From: Halovivax limisalsi
GTDB taxonomy: Archaea > Halobacteriota > Halobacteria > Halobacteriales > Natrialbaceae
Direction of reading: 5' to 3'
DNA: 64,000 bases
Assembly: GCF_023093535.1 (NCBI RefSeq)
Contig: NZ_CP095757.1
Span: forward strand, 3,224,001 to 3,288,000
Part shown: in pieces, positions 7,820 through 16,292 of the stretch
Position numbering within the stretch: position 1 is the stretch's first letter
How the letters are laid out: every line of letters begins with the position of its first letter
Made by a program: the position numbers and the translations under genes
Notes under the pieces: model-generated
Told to the model about the DNA's origin: nothing
Databases searched by the model: none
The model's input: the letters and a program-made list of their open reading frames with translations, nothing else

Positions 7820-10800
7820 ATGGCATCCGCGCACAACCGAACCGGGGACGAGCCGGACGGGCGCACGATCCTGCTCATCGGCAGCGGCCCGATCCAGATC
7901 GGGCAGGCGGCGGAGTTCGACTACTCCGGCGCCCAGGCCTGTCGGGCGCTGCAGGAGGAAGGCGCCCGCGTCGTCCTCGTCAACTCGAATCCCGCGACGA
8001 TCATGACCGACCCGGAGATGGCGGACCGGGTCTACATCGAACCGATCACGACCGAGGCGATCGCCGAGATCATCCGCGAGGAAGAGCCCGACGGCGTCAT
8101 CGCCGGCCTCGGCGGCCAGACCGGCCTCAACGTCACCGCCGAGCTCGCCGAGGAGGGCGTCCTCGAGAAGTACGACGTCGAGATCATGGGCACGCCGCTC
8201 GACACCATCTACGCGACCGAGGATCGCGACCTCTTCCGCCAGCGCATGGAGTCGATCGGCCAGCCCGTCCCGGCCTCGACGACGATCACGCTCGACGAGG
8301 GCGAGGACGTCGCCTCGCTCACCGAGGACGACCTCCGCGAGCGCGTCGAAGCGGCCGTCGACGCGGTCGGCGGCCTCCCGGTCATCGCGCGGACCACCTA
8401 CACCCTCGGCGGCTCCGGGTCGGGCGTCGTCGAGGAGATGGACGAGTTGATCGAGCGCGTGCGCAAGGGCCTGCGCCTCTCGCGCAACGGCGAGGTGCTC
8501 ATCACGGAGTCGATCGCGGGCTGGATCGAACTCGAGTACGAGGTGATGCGCGACGCCGACGACTCCTGCATCATCATCTGCAACATGGAGAACCTGGATC
8601 CGATGGGGATCCACACCGGCGAGTCCACCGTCGTCACGCCCTCCCAGGTCATCCCGGACGACGGCCACCAGGAGATGCGCACCGCGGCGCTGGACGTCAT
8701 CCGCGACCTCGGGATCCAGGGCGGCTGTAACATCCAGTTCGCCTGGCACGACGACGGCACGCCCGGCGGCGAGTACCGCGTCGTGGAGGTCAACCCCCGC
8801 GTCTCGCGCTCCTCCGCGCTGGCCTCGAAGGCGACCGGCTACCCGATCGCGCGCGTCACGGCGAAGGTCGCGCTCGGAAAGCGCCTCCACGAGATCGAAA
8901 ACGAGATCACGGGCCAGACGACCGCCGCCTTCGAACCCGCGATCGATTACGTCGTCACGAAGGTGCCGCGCTGGCCCATCGACAAGTTCGACGACGTCGA
9001 CTTCGAGCTGACGACGGCGATGAAGTCGACCGGCGAGGCGATGGCCATCGGCCGCACCTTCGAAGAGAGCCTGCTGAAGGCGCTCAGGTCCTCGGAGTAC
9101 GAACCCAGCGTCGACTGGGAGGACGTCGACGACGCGACGCTTTCGGCCGAGTACCTCGAACGGCCGTCGCCGGACCGCCCGTACGCCATGATCGAGGCCT
9201 TCGACCGCGGCTTTTCGGTCGAGGAACTGTGTGACCTGACCGGCATTCACGAGTGGTACGTCGAGCGCTTCGAGCGGATCGCCCACGCCGACGCGCTCGC
9301 CCGCGACGGGGAGTTCGCCGAGGCGGCGATCGCGGGCCGGACGAACGACGCGATCGCCGCGACCGCCGGCGCCGACGTCGAGTCGGTCGAAGCGGAGGTT
9401 CCCGGCCGATCCTACAAGCAGGTCGACACCTGCGCCGGCGAGTTCGAGGCCGAGACGCCGTACTACTACTCGGCGCGCCAGTCGGAGTTCGCGAGCGCGG
9501 CCGTTCCGGGCGCCGGCAGTGCGGGAAGCGCAGGCGACGGTACCCCGAGTGAGGACGATCGCGTCTCTCGGCTCGCCAGCGAACTCGAGATCGATCCGGA
9601 CGTCGAGAGCGTGGTCGTCGTCGGCGGCGGCCCGATCCGGATCGGCCAGGGCGTGGAGTTCGACTACTGCGCGGTTCACGCCGTCCAGGCGCTGCGCGAA
9701 CTGGGGATCGACGCCCACGTCGTGAACAACAACCCCGAGACGGTCTCAACGGACTACGACACCTCCGACGGCCTGTTCTTCGAGCCGATCACGGCCGAGG
9801 AGGTCGCCGACGTCGCCGAGGCGACCGGCGCCGACGGCGTGATGGTCCAGTTCGGCGGCCAGACCTCCGTCAACATCGGCGAACCGCTGGAGGACGAGCT
9901 GGCACGCCGTGACCTCGACTGTGAAATCATGGGCACCGGCGTCGAGGCGATGGACCTCGCGGAGGACCGCGACCGCTTCAACGCCCTGATGGACGAGCTG
10001 GGCATCGCCCAGCCCGACGGCGGCTCCGCGACCTCCCTCGAGGAGGCGCTCGAACTCGCCCACGAGATCGGCTACCCGGTGCTCGTCCGGCCCTCCTACG
10101 TCCTCGGCGGCCGCGCGATGGAGATCGTCTACGACGACGCCGAACTCGAGGAGTACATCGAGGAGGCCGTCCGCGTCAGCCCGGACAAGCCGATCCTCGT
10201 CGACGAGTTCCTCGAGGACGCCGTCGAGCTGGACGTCGACGCCGTCGCGGACGGCGAGGACGTCCTCATCGGCGGCATCATGGAACACGTCGAGAGCGCG
10301 GGCGTCCACTCCGGCGATTCGGCGTGTATGATCCCGCCGCGCTCGCTCGGGCGCGACGTCAACCGCCGCGTCCGCGAGGTCGCAGAGGAGATCGCGCGCG
10401 GGCTGGACACCGTCGGGCTGCTCAACGTCCAGCTGGCCGTCAAGGACGAAGACGTGTACGTCCTCGAGGCGAACCCGCGCTCATCGCGCACGGTGCCGTT
10501 CATCTCGAAGGCGACCGGCGTCCCGATCGCGAAGATCGCCGCGCAGGTGATGGCCGGCAACTCGCTCGCGGAACTCGACGTCACCGAGCAGGTACCCGAA
10601 CAGACCTCGATCAAGGAGGTCGTCCTGCCGTTCGACCGCCTGCCGGGCTCCGACCCGCGCCTCGGCCCCGAGATGAAGTCGACGGGCGAGGTCATGGGGA
10701 CCGCCGACACGTTCGGCAAGGCCTACGAGAAGGCCCAGTCGGCCGCCGGAAACGAGATCCCCGAGTCGGGGACGATGGTCCTCGACCTGGCCGACGGCGC

Positions 10801-11104
10801 CTTCCCCGACCCCGACAGCGAGGCCGGCGAAGCCCTGGTCGAGGGCTTTACCGAGTACTACGAGTTCTCGGACGCGGTCGACCTGATCGAGGCGACCAAG
10901 CGCGGCGAGATCGACCTGATCGTCTCCGGCAAACGCGACCTGCTGAGCACCGCCGTCGAGGAGGAGGTACCGTACTTCTCGACCGAAGAAGCCGCCTCGG
11001 CCGCGCTCGAAGCCCGCGAACTGAGGGACGAACCGATCGACGTCGCGGCCATCGGCGACCGTCCGCAGCGCGACGAGTACTGGGGCCAGCCGAAAGGCGA
11101 GTGA
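7820..11104 (+). CDS. carB: carbamoyl-phosphate synthase large subunit
   Basis: Uses glutamine-derived ammonia, bicarbonate and two ATP to make carbamoyl phosphate for pyrimidines and arginine. It is 1094 residues with the internal duplication typical of CarB: ILLIGSGPIQIGQAAEFDYS near residue 16 is mirrored by VVVGGGPIRIGQGVEFDYC near residue 595. Each half is followed by ATP-grasp motifs (EVNPRVSRSSALASKATGYP; EANPRSSRTVPFISKATGVP). The C-terminal allosteric MGS-like domain ends the protein. A Gly/Ala/Ser-rich insert around residues 558-575 links the halves. The small subunit CarA is not adjacent, so it must be encoded elsewhere. Confidence 0.97.
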   Translation: MASAHNRTGDEPDGRTILLIGSGPIQIGQAAEFDYSGAQACRALQEEGARVVLVNSNPATIMTDPEMADRVYIEPITTEAIAEIIREEEPDGVIAGLGGQTGLNVTAELAEEGVLEKYDVEIMGTPLDTIYATEDRDLFRQRMESIGQPVPASTTITLDEGEDVASLTEDDLRERVEAAVDAVGGLPVIARTTYTLGGSGSGVVEEMDELIERVRKGLRLSRNGEVLITESIAGWIELEYEVMRDADDSCIIICNMENLDPMGIHTGESTVVTPSQVIPDDGHQEMRTAALDVIRDLGIQGGCNIQFAWHDDGTPGGEYRVVEVNPRVSRSSALASKATGYPIARVTAKVALGKRLHEIENEITGQTTAAFEPAIDYVVTKVPRWPIDKFDDVDFELTTAMKSTGEAMAIGRTFEESLLKALRSSEYEPSVDWEDVDDATLSAEYLERPSPDRPYAMIEAFDRGFSVEELCDLTGIHEWYVERFERIAHADALARDGEFAEAAIAGRTNDAIAATAGADVESVEAEVPGRSYKQVDTCAGEFEAETPYYYSARQSEFASAAVPGAGSAGSAGDGTPSEDDRVSRLASELEIDPDVESVVVVGGGPIRIGQGVEFDYCAVHAVQALRELGIDAHVVNNNPETVSTDYDTSDGLFFEPITAEEVADVAEATGADGVMVQFGGQTSVNIGEPLEDELARRDLDCEIMGTGVEAMDLAEDRDRFNALMDELGIAQPDGGSATSLEEALELAHEIGYPVLVRPSYVLGGRAMEIVYDDAELEEYIEEAVRVSPDKPILVDEFLEDAVELDVDAVADGEDVLIGGIMEHVESAGVHSGDSACMIPPRSLGRDVNRRVREVAEEIARGLDTVGLLNVQLAVKDEDVYVLEANPRSSRTVPFISKATGVPIAKIAAQVMAGNSLAELDVTEQVPEQTSIKEVVLPFDRLPGSDPRLGPEMKSTGEVMGTADTFGKAYEKAQSAAGNEIPESGTMVLDLADGAFPDPDSEAGEALVEGFTEYYEFSDAVDLIEATKRGEIDLIVSGKRDLLSTAVEEEVPYFSTEEAASAALEARELRDEPIDVAAIGDRPQRDEYWGQPKGE

Positions 11105-11169
11105 GGGCAATCGACTAGTTCTAAGCACTTCGCAGCCACTCGCGTTCCCTTTCGATCCGTTTCCGCTAC

Positions 11170-11175
11170 TTTTTT
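11170..11175 (+). terminator. T-run after carB
   Basis: Six consecutive T about 65 bases after the carB stop and before the next gene; U-rich tracts terminate archaeal transcription. Confidence 0.35.
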
Positions 11176-11216
11176 GAGCCGTCCGCCCGTACAGACGGGT
11201 GGAGGTGAGCATCGAC

Positions 11217-11456
11217 ATGAAGAGAGTCATCCGAACCCTTCCTGGTTTCGCGCGACTGCGACGGTTCGTCGAGACGGTCACCCGCTGGGACCTGCTGCTG
11301 GCGATCATCCCGCTGGCGTTCGCCAGCGCGGCGACGGCCAGCAAGACGTTCGGCGTACCGCTCGAGTCGGCGATGCTCGCCGCTAGCGCGATCGGCCTGC
11401 TCACGCTTCTCGACGGTCTCTTCCTGCGCCCGCCGAACGGGCTACAGGGAGCGTGA
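11217..11456 (+). CDS. small two-helix membrane protein
   Basis: A 79-residue protein, MKRVIRTLPGFARLRRFVET..., with a basic N-terminus and two hydrophobic helices at about 28-46 and 53-70. A Shine-Dalgarno-like GGAGGTG lies 7-9 bases before ATG 11217, which decides this start over the GTG at 11199. Similar small basic/hydrophobic proteins are widespread in Halobacteria without assigned function. Confidence 0.65.
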   Translation: MKRVIRTLPGFARLRRFVETVTRWDLLLAIIPLAFASAATASKTFGVPLESAMLAASAIGLLTLLDGLFLRPPNGLQGA

Positions 11457-11555
11457 GGTTGCTCTGAACATCGCTACCCAAGTCTGCAGTACGGATTTTC
11501 TCGGATCCGATCGGACGTTGCGAACCGGTCCGGAGAACATCCCAGCACAAAGGCC

Positions 11556-11577
11556 TTGTATACTGCGTCGTATACAA
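11556..11577. promoter_or_regulatory. palindromic operator overlapping the vapBC promoter
   Basis: TTGTATAC-tgcgtc-GTATACAA is a perfect 8-bp inverted repeat ending five bases before the vapB ATG (11583). The left arm falls where the TATA box of a leaderless gene should be. Autorepression by VapB or VapBC binding there would block TBP directly. Confidence 0.6.
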
Positions 11578-11582
11578 CGAGT

Positions 11583-11795
11583 ATGAGCAAGAGCATTCGA
11601 GTCGAGGAAGACACCCACGCTGCGCTCGCAGCGTTAAAGGGCGAAGACGAAACGTTCGATTCGCTTCTGACGAGATTACTGGAAGAGCGTCGCGAACGAG
11701 TACGAGAAGGTGCAGGCCTCTGGGAAGGGACCGATGCGGCCGAGAAAGCTCGCGAGGCTCGAAGTGAGATGAAGCAGGGCGTTGGGAATCGATGA
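11583..11795 (+). CDS. vapB: VapB-family antitoxin
   Basis: A 70-residue antitoxin partner of the overlapping PIN toxin. The N-terminus MSKSIRVEEDTHAALAALKG has a DNA-binding strand-helix pattern typical of haloarchaeal VapB. The C-terminus (EGAGLWEGTDAAEKAREARS) is the helical toxin-neutralising tail. It ends in an ATGA overlap with vapC. The leaderless-looking promoter carries a perfect palindrome, indicating conditional autoregulation. Confidence 0.85.
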   Translation: MSKSIRVEEDTHAALAALKGEDETFDSLLTRLLEERRERVREGAGLWEGTDAAEKAREARSEMKQGVGNR

Positions 11796-12184
11796 CGGTC
11801 TACGATAGTAGCGTTCTCATCGACTACCTCGATGGGTCCCCCGAGGCGCTTTCGTACGTCGAATCAAATTTAGACGACCGTGCAATCGGCCCGCCGCTGG
11901 TCGTATTCGAAGTGTACCAAGGTGAAGTATACCGGTCCGGACCGCCTGATTTCGATGCCGTCGATCGGGCACTGGAATGGGTAACTGTCGTGAACGCGTC
12001 GTCGGAACTCGCTCGAACGACGGCCGAACTGCAAACGGAACTCATGGAACTGGGACAACCGCTCGCAGCGCGTGATGCGCTTATCGCCGGGTTCGCACTG
12101 GTCAACGACGACCGACTCGTCGTCAGTGACGACGATTTCGACGTTTCGGGGATGACCGACCTACTCGACGTGGACTTTCTGTGA
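11792..12184 (+). CDS. vapC: VapC toxin, PIN-domain ribonuclease
   Basis: A 130-residue PIN domain. The expected acidic metal ligands are visible: D5 in VYDSSVLIDYL, E40 in VVFEVYQGE, D95 in AARDALIAG, and D113-D115 near SDDDFD. PIN toxins cleave RNA, often tRNA or rRNA, when freed of VapB. It overlaps vapB by four bases, so the pair is translationally coupled. Base composition here is less GC-rich than the flanking carB and folCP genes, as expected of a mobile module. Confidence 0.9.
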   Translation: MTVYDSSVLIDYLDGSPEALSYVESNLDDRAIGPPLVVFEVYQGEVYRSGPPDFDAVDRALEWVTVVNASSELARTTAELQTELMELGQPLAARDALIAGFALVNDDRLVVSDDDFDVSGMTDLLDVDFL

Positions 12185-12291
12185 ACGGCGGTGACGAGGC
12201 GTTCGACAGAGCTGCCGGAGAAACACAACTACTCGGACGAGAATCGCCTCAATTTCAACACGCTAAAGCGATCCTGGACTGATCCTCCCGT

Positions 12292-14925
12292 ATGGAGTAC
12301 CACGAGGCGGCCGATCGGCTCTACGATCTCGGCCGGTTCGGCATTCGCCCGGGGACGGCGTCGACGGCGGACTTGCTCGCCCACCTCGACGATCCCCACG
12401 AGTCGGTCGACGCGATCCAGATCGCGGGCTCGAACGGGAAGGGCTCGACGGCCCGAATGCTCGAGTCCGTCCTCCGGGAGGCGGGCTACACCGTCGGCCT
12501 CTACACCTCGCCCCATCTGGAGGACATGCGAGAGCGCGTCCGCGTCGACGGGCGCGAAATTCCGAAGGCCGCGGTGACCGAATTCGTCGAGACGTGCGGC
12601 GCGTACCTCACGGAACGGGGCGCGGACGGCGCCTCGCCAACGTTCTTCGAGACGACGACGGCGATGGCGCTGTGGCACTTCGCGCGCGAGGGCGTCGACT
12701 TCGCCGTGCTCGAGGTCGGCATCGGCGGCGAGAAGGACGCCACCAGCGTCGTCGACCCGGTCGCGGGCGCCGTGACGAGCGTCGCACTCGAACACACGGA
12801 CGTCCTCGGCGATACGATCGAGGAGATCGCCCGCGACGTGGCCCACGTCGCCCCGTCGGTCGACGGAGCGGGGGAGGAACGGGACGCAGGGAACTCGAAC
12901 GCGACCGACGGCAACGCCCTCGTGACGGCCGCCGACGGCGCGGCGCTCGCGGCGATCCGCGACGTCGCGGGCGAGGTGGTGACGGTCGGCGACGGCGTCG
13001 ACCCGTCCGACGACGCCGACGCGCGGCCCGACGTCCACGTCACCTACGACGGGCGGGTTTCACACGTCGAGGCCGCGGTGACGATCGACCTGTCCGACCA
13101 TCCGGTTCGGCCCCGGGCTGATCCCGTCGAGAGTCGGATGGCGGCGATCGGCGCCCACCAGGCCGAGAACGCGGGCGTAGCGGTCACGCTGGCGCGCCAG
13201 CTGGCAGCCGTCTCGGACGAGGAGATCCGCGGCGGCCTGCGCGGCGCGCACTGGCCCGGCCGCTTCGAGGTGATGGACGACGCGCCGCTGGTCGTCCTCG
13301 ACGGCGCGCACAACCCCGCGGGGTGTGCGCGTTTGACGTCGACGCTCTCGACGTTCGACTACGACGACCTGCACCTCGTCGTCGGCGCGATGAGCGACAA
13401 GGACTACGCCGAGATGATCGCGTCGTTGCCGACGCCCGACGCCGCGATCGCCTGCCGACCGACCAACGAGCGGGCGGTCGATCCCGCGGTGCTGGCCAGG
13501 GTCTTCGAGCGCGAAGGCGTCGCCGACGTGCGGACGATCTCGGCCGTGCGCGACGCGTTCGAGGCGGCGCTCGCGGATGCAAAGGCTGGCGACGCGGTCG
13601 TCGTCGCCGGCTCGCTGTACGCCATCGCCGAGGCGCGCACGCACTACACGCTCACGGGCGCCCAGACCCGCGTTCGGGACCTCAGGGACGCGCGGCGGAC
13701 CCTGGAACGTGCGAACGTGACCGAGAAGGGCGTCTGGCGGATGCGCGGAAAGGCCGTCCACCGGATGGTCCGCCTGCGAGTACAGGAGCGCCAGGCCGCC
13801 TACCTCAAACAGGAGCTGTTGAGCCTCGGCGGCGAGTGCGCCATCTCCGGCCTCCAGCGCGAGGAGCAACTCGTCGAGGCCGTCTGCACGGCCACGCTCT
13901 CGCAGTTCAAACGCCTCGTCGCGAAACTCGACGCCCAGCCGTACGGCCTCGCCGCCCTCGGCGAGGAGATTCGCCGGACGCTCGGGTTCGGTGACGGTGG
14001 ACGGGACAGCGACGACGACAGCCAGGTCGGCGCCGGGAGATCCGGCGGCCCCGACCCGCACGGGATCGACGTCACCGGCACGTCCTACCCGTGGGGAGAG
14101 GCACCGGCCGTGATGGGTATCCTGAACGTCACGCCCGACAGCTTCCACGACGGCGGCGAGTACGACTCGGTCGACGACGCGGTGGCGCGCGCCGAGGCGA
14201 TGGTCGCGGCGGGCGCGTCGATCGTCGACGTCGGCGGCGAGTCGACCCGGCCGGGCGCGGAGCCGGTGCCGATCGACGAGGAGATCGACCGCGTCGTCCC
14301 CGTCATCGAGCGTACCCGGGATCTCGACGCGGCCATCTCGATCGACACGCGCAAGGCCGCGGTCGCGGAAGCCGCGCTCGAGGCGGGCGCGGAGATCGTC
14401 AACGACGTCTCCGGGCTGGCCGACCCCGAGATGCGCTTCGTCGCCGCCGAGCACGACGCTTCACTCGTCGTGATGCACAGCCTCGACGCGCCCGTCGATC
14501 CGGACCGCGAGGCGACCTACGACGACGTCGTCGGGGACGTCCTCCGGGACCTCTCGGAGACGGTCTTGCTGGCCGAGCGAGCCGGTCTCGACCGCGAGCG
14601 GATCGTCGTCGACCCCGGCCTCGGCTTCGGGAAGTCGAAACCCGAGGAGTTCGAACTCCTCGATCGACTCGAGGAGTTCCGGGCGCTTGGCTGTCCGATC
14701 CTCGTCGGCCACTCCCAGAAGTCGATGTACGACTGGGTGGGCCGGGCGGCCGGCGAGCGCCTGGAGTCGACCGTCGCCGCGACGGCGCTCGCGATCGACC
14801 GCGGCGCCGACGTCGTCCGCGTCCACGACGTCCCCGAGAACGTCGCCGCCGTCGAGACGGCGCTGGCGACGCGGGATCCGATCGGCTACGCCGAGCGTCG
14901 GCGGGAGCGGGGTGACGGGGAATGA
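12292..14925 (+). CDS. folCP: bifunctional folylpolyglutamate synthase / dihydropteroate synthase
   Basis: Joins two folate steps in one 877-residue chain. Residues 1-430 are FolC-like, with the P-loop GSNGKGS at 46-52 and YTSPHLEDMRERV near 71. From M608 on it is dihydropteroate synthase: MGILNVTPDSFHDGG, VDVGGESTRPGAEP, ISIDTRKAAV, VNDVSGL, DPGLGFGKS and VGHSQKSM. Between them, about residues 440-595 form an extra helical region not explained by either enzyme. FolC-FolP fusions are known in Haloferax and relatives. The last four bases overlap the next gene's ATG. Confidence 0.95.
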   Translation: MEYHEAADRLYDLGRFGIRPGTASTADLLAHLDDPHESVDAIQIAGSNGKGSTARMLESVLREAGYTVGLYTSPHLEDMRERVRVDGREIPKAAVTEFVETCGAYLTERGADGASPTFFETTTAMALWHFAREGVDFAVLEVGIGGEKDATSVVDPVAGAVTSVALEHTDVLGDTIEEIARDVAHVAPSVDGAGEERDAGNSNATDGNALVTAADGAALAAIRDVAGEVVTVGDGVDPSDDADARPDVHVTYDGRVSHVEAAVTIDLSDHPVRPRADPVESRMAAIGAHQAENAGVAVTLARQLAAVSDEEIRGGLRGAHWPGRFEVMDDAPLVVLDGAHNPAGCARLTSTLSTFDYDDLHLVVGAMSDKDYAEMIASLPTPDAAIACRPTNERAVDPAVLARVFEREGVADVRTISAVRDAFEAALADAKAGDAVVVAGSLYAIAEARTHYTLTGAQTRVRDLRDARRTLERANVTEKGVWRMRGKAVHRMVRLRVQERQAAYLKQELLSLGGECAISGLQREEQLVEAVCTATLSQFKRLVAKLDAQPYGLAALGEEIRRTLGFGDGGRDSDDDSQVGAGRSGGPDPHGIDVTGTSYPWGEAPAVMGILNVTPDSFHDGGEYDSVDDAVARAEAMVAAGASIVDVGGESTRPGAEPVPIDEEIDRVVPVIERTRDLDAAISIDTRKAAVAEAALEAGAEIVNDVSGLADPEMRFVAAEHDASLVVMHSLDAPVDPDREATYDDVVGDVLRDLSETVLLAERAGLDRERIVVDPGLGFGKSKPEEFELLDRLEEFRALGCPILVGHSQKSMYDWVGRAAGERLESTVAATALAIDRGADVVRVHDVPENVAAVETALATRDPIGYAERRRERGDGE

Positions 14926-15653
14926 CGACGAACGCGAACGACGGAAGCGATGAACGTGACGCACGCGGTGATCGCGACGACACCGACGCACGCGACGACA
15001 CGATCGAACAGCGCCGGCAGGTTCGCGAGGGGTACGACGAACTGGCGACCGCCTACGCCGACGAGCGCGACCAGGATCCCGACGAGCTCGCGCTCGTCGA
15101 GGAGCTGTTCGACCGGATCGACGAGCAGGCCCCGCGCGTGCTCGACGCCGGCTGTGGCGACGGCCGTGCGGCGTCGCGACCGCTCGCCGAACTGGGCGCC
15201 GGCGTGGTCGGACTGGATGTCTCCCGGTCGCAACTCGAGCTGGCGAGCGAGACGTTCGACGAGGTCGGCGCGGAACGCGCGGATGGCAACGTGCCAGAGC
15301 GCGTCCAGGGCGACCTGACGGGCTTGCCGTTCGAGACGGACTCGTTCGACGGGATCTGCGCGCTGCACTCGATCATCCACGTCCCGACGGGCGAACACGA
15401 GGCCGTCCTGGCCGAGTTCGCCCGCGTGCTCGACGCGGGCGGCTGGCTCCTCCTGACGACCGGCACCGGCGCCTGGGAGGGCGAGAATCCGGACTGGCTC
15501 GACGGCGGCGCCGCGATGCGCTGGAGCTTCCACGACGCGGCGTGGACCCGCGAAACGCTCGAAGCGGTCGGCTTCACCGTCGCGGACGCCCGCACCATCG
15601 GCGACGAACTCGGCGGCGGGGAGTGGCGCTACCTGCTCGCGCGGCGGGAGTGA
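14922..15653 (+). CDS. class I SAM-dependent methyltransferase
   Basis: A 243-residue protein. After an acidic 35-residue N-terminus come YDELATAYADERD, motif I LDAGCGDGRAASRPLAELG near residue 74, the acidic motif II VVGLDVSRSQLELA, and motif IV DSFDGICALHSIIHVP. This is the COG2226/Methyltransf_11 type acting on small molecules or quinone-like substrates; the substrate is not known. It overlaps the folCP stop by ATGA, so it is translationally coupled, hinting at a pterin-related role that remains speculative. Confidence 0.85.
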   Translation: MTTNANDGSDERDARGDRDDTDARDDTIEQRRQVREGYDELATAYADERDQDPDELALVEELFDRIDEQAPRVLDAGCGDGRAASRPLAELGAGVVGLDVSRSQLELASETFDEVGAERADGNVPERVQGDLTGLPFETDSFDGICALHSIIHVPTGEHEAVLAEFARVLDAGGWLLLTTGTGAWEGENPDWLDGGAAMRWSFHDAAWTRETLEAVGFTVADARTIGDELGGGEWRYLLARRE

Positions 15654-16010
15654 GCGCGGAATCGGATTCGGTAGGGTGACGAAGCCCTTCGACCCGGAAT
15701 CAGAGTTGTATCGCTGACCAGGGTAGAACAGTTCGTCTTCAGGCCCGGAACCTTCCCGAAACCAGGGATTGTTTTCCGCGATAGTATCCAGTAACTATAT
15801 GTAATGTCGCGATAATTGTCACGACGGAAGCCGCGTCCGAACGGGTACGAAATGCCCGGGGTGCAGGGACACCCAGGGCGTGGCTTCCAATTCCCCATGT
15901 GGGATTTTGGTCGCCATGATTGCAAACACGCTACCGAGACAAAAAGGTCTCGCCGGGTTGTGGTACCGACAGCGAAAGCTCTGCTCGTTTCTGGCTTCGA
16001 AATCTACGAG
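15654..16010. other. AT-richer intergenic region without a recognisable protein gene
   Basis: The composition drops relative to neighbours. No frame gives a haloarchaeal-looking protein. The region contains a plus-strand TATA-like CTATATG (15794-15800), the structured element at 15826-15888 listed separately, a short hairpin at 15893-15903 and a T-run at 15905-15908. Confidence 0.5.
15822..15908 (+). ncRNA. candidate structured small RNA (three-way junction)
   Basis: Bases 15826-15838 pair continuously with 15876-15888 (13 bp including two G-U wobbles). They enclose two further hairpins: 15842-15846/15854-15858 with a 7-base loop and 15859-15863/15870-15874 with a 6-base loop. The G-U pairs exist only in the plus-strand RNA. 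A TATA-like box at 15794-15800 predicts a start near 15822, and a CCC/GGG hairpin plus TTTT (15893-15908) could end the transcript. It does not match a tRNA or an RNA family I recognise. Confidence 0.35.
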
Positions 16011-16292
16011 ATGCGTCGTTTTTGTGGAGGGATCGCAGTGACGAGAGCACCAGTCGAGCCATCCGACGAGCGGACGTGCTACCGGTGCGATCGATCGCTC
16101 ACCGACGGCCACTGGATTCGCCTCTCCGCGGAACACGGCGGGCGGTGCGCGAACGCGTTCGAGGACGTCTCGCGGCACCTCTGCGGGGACTGCGCGGCCG
16201 GCATCGGGATGCTAGAAATCTGCAGGAGCGTATTCGAAGGGGCTCGAACCGATAGCGGCGCAGCACGCGATCCGATCAAGTCGCGTCGGTAG
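16011..16292 (+). CDS. small Cys-rich, zinc-finger-like protein
   Basis: A 93-residue protein of unknown function. The core is CYRCDRSLTDGHWIRLSAE followed by HLCGDCAAGIGML: two CxxC pairs about 35 residues apart that probably bind one zinc, like small treble-clef or rubredoxin-type knuckles. The start is ATG 16011; a GTG at 16038 is the alternative. It overlaps the convergent DUF6498-like gene by 17 bases at the 3' ends. The promoter is unclear; it may be read from the candidate RNA unit upstream. Confidence 0.5.
   Translation: MRRFCGGIAVTRAPVEPSDERTCYRCDRSLTDGHWIRLSAEHGGRCANAFEDVSRHLCGDCAAGIGMLEICRSVFEGARTDSGAARDPIKSRR

Noticed and set aside
7433-9718. Long minus-strand open frame across carB
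   Set aside because: Antisense shadow of carB; no start signals, no domain, and Val/Asp/Arg repeats typical of mirrored acidic codons.
15826-15888. Possible tRNA because of a 7-bp acceptor-like GGAAGCC/GGCTTCC
   Set aside because: Only 63 bases long, no T-loop TTCRA, no anticodon arm in the right place and the stem continues to 13 bp.
15816-16010. Plus-strand frame upstream of the Cys-rich gene with MWDFGRHDCK, faintly like Tsr3 proteins
   Set aside because: The match is a few residues only, the flanks do not fit Tsr3, and the same bases form a strong RNA secondary structure.
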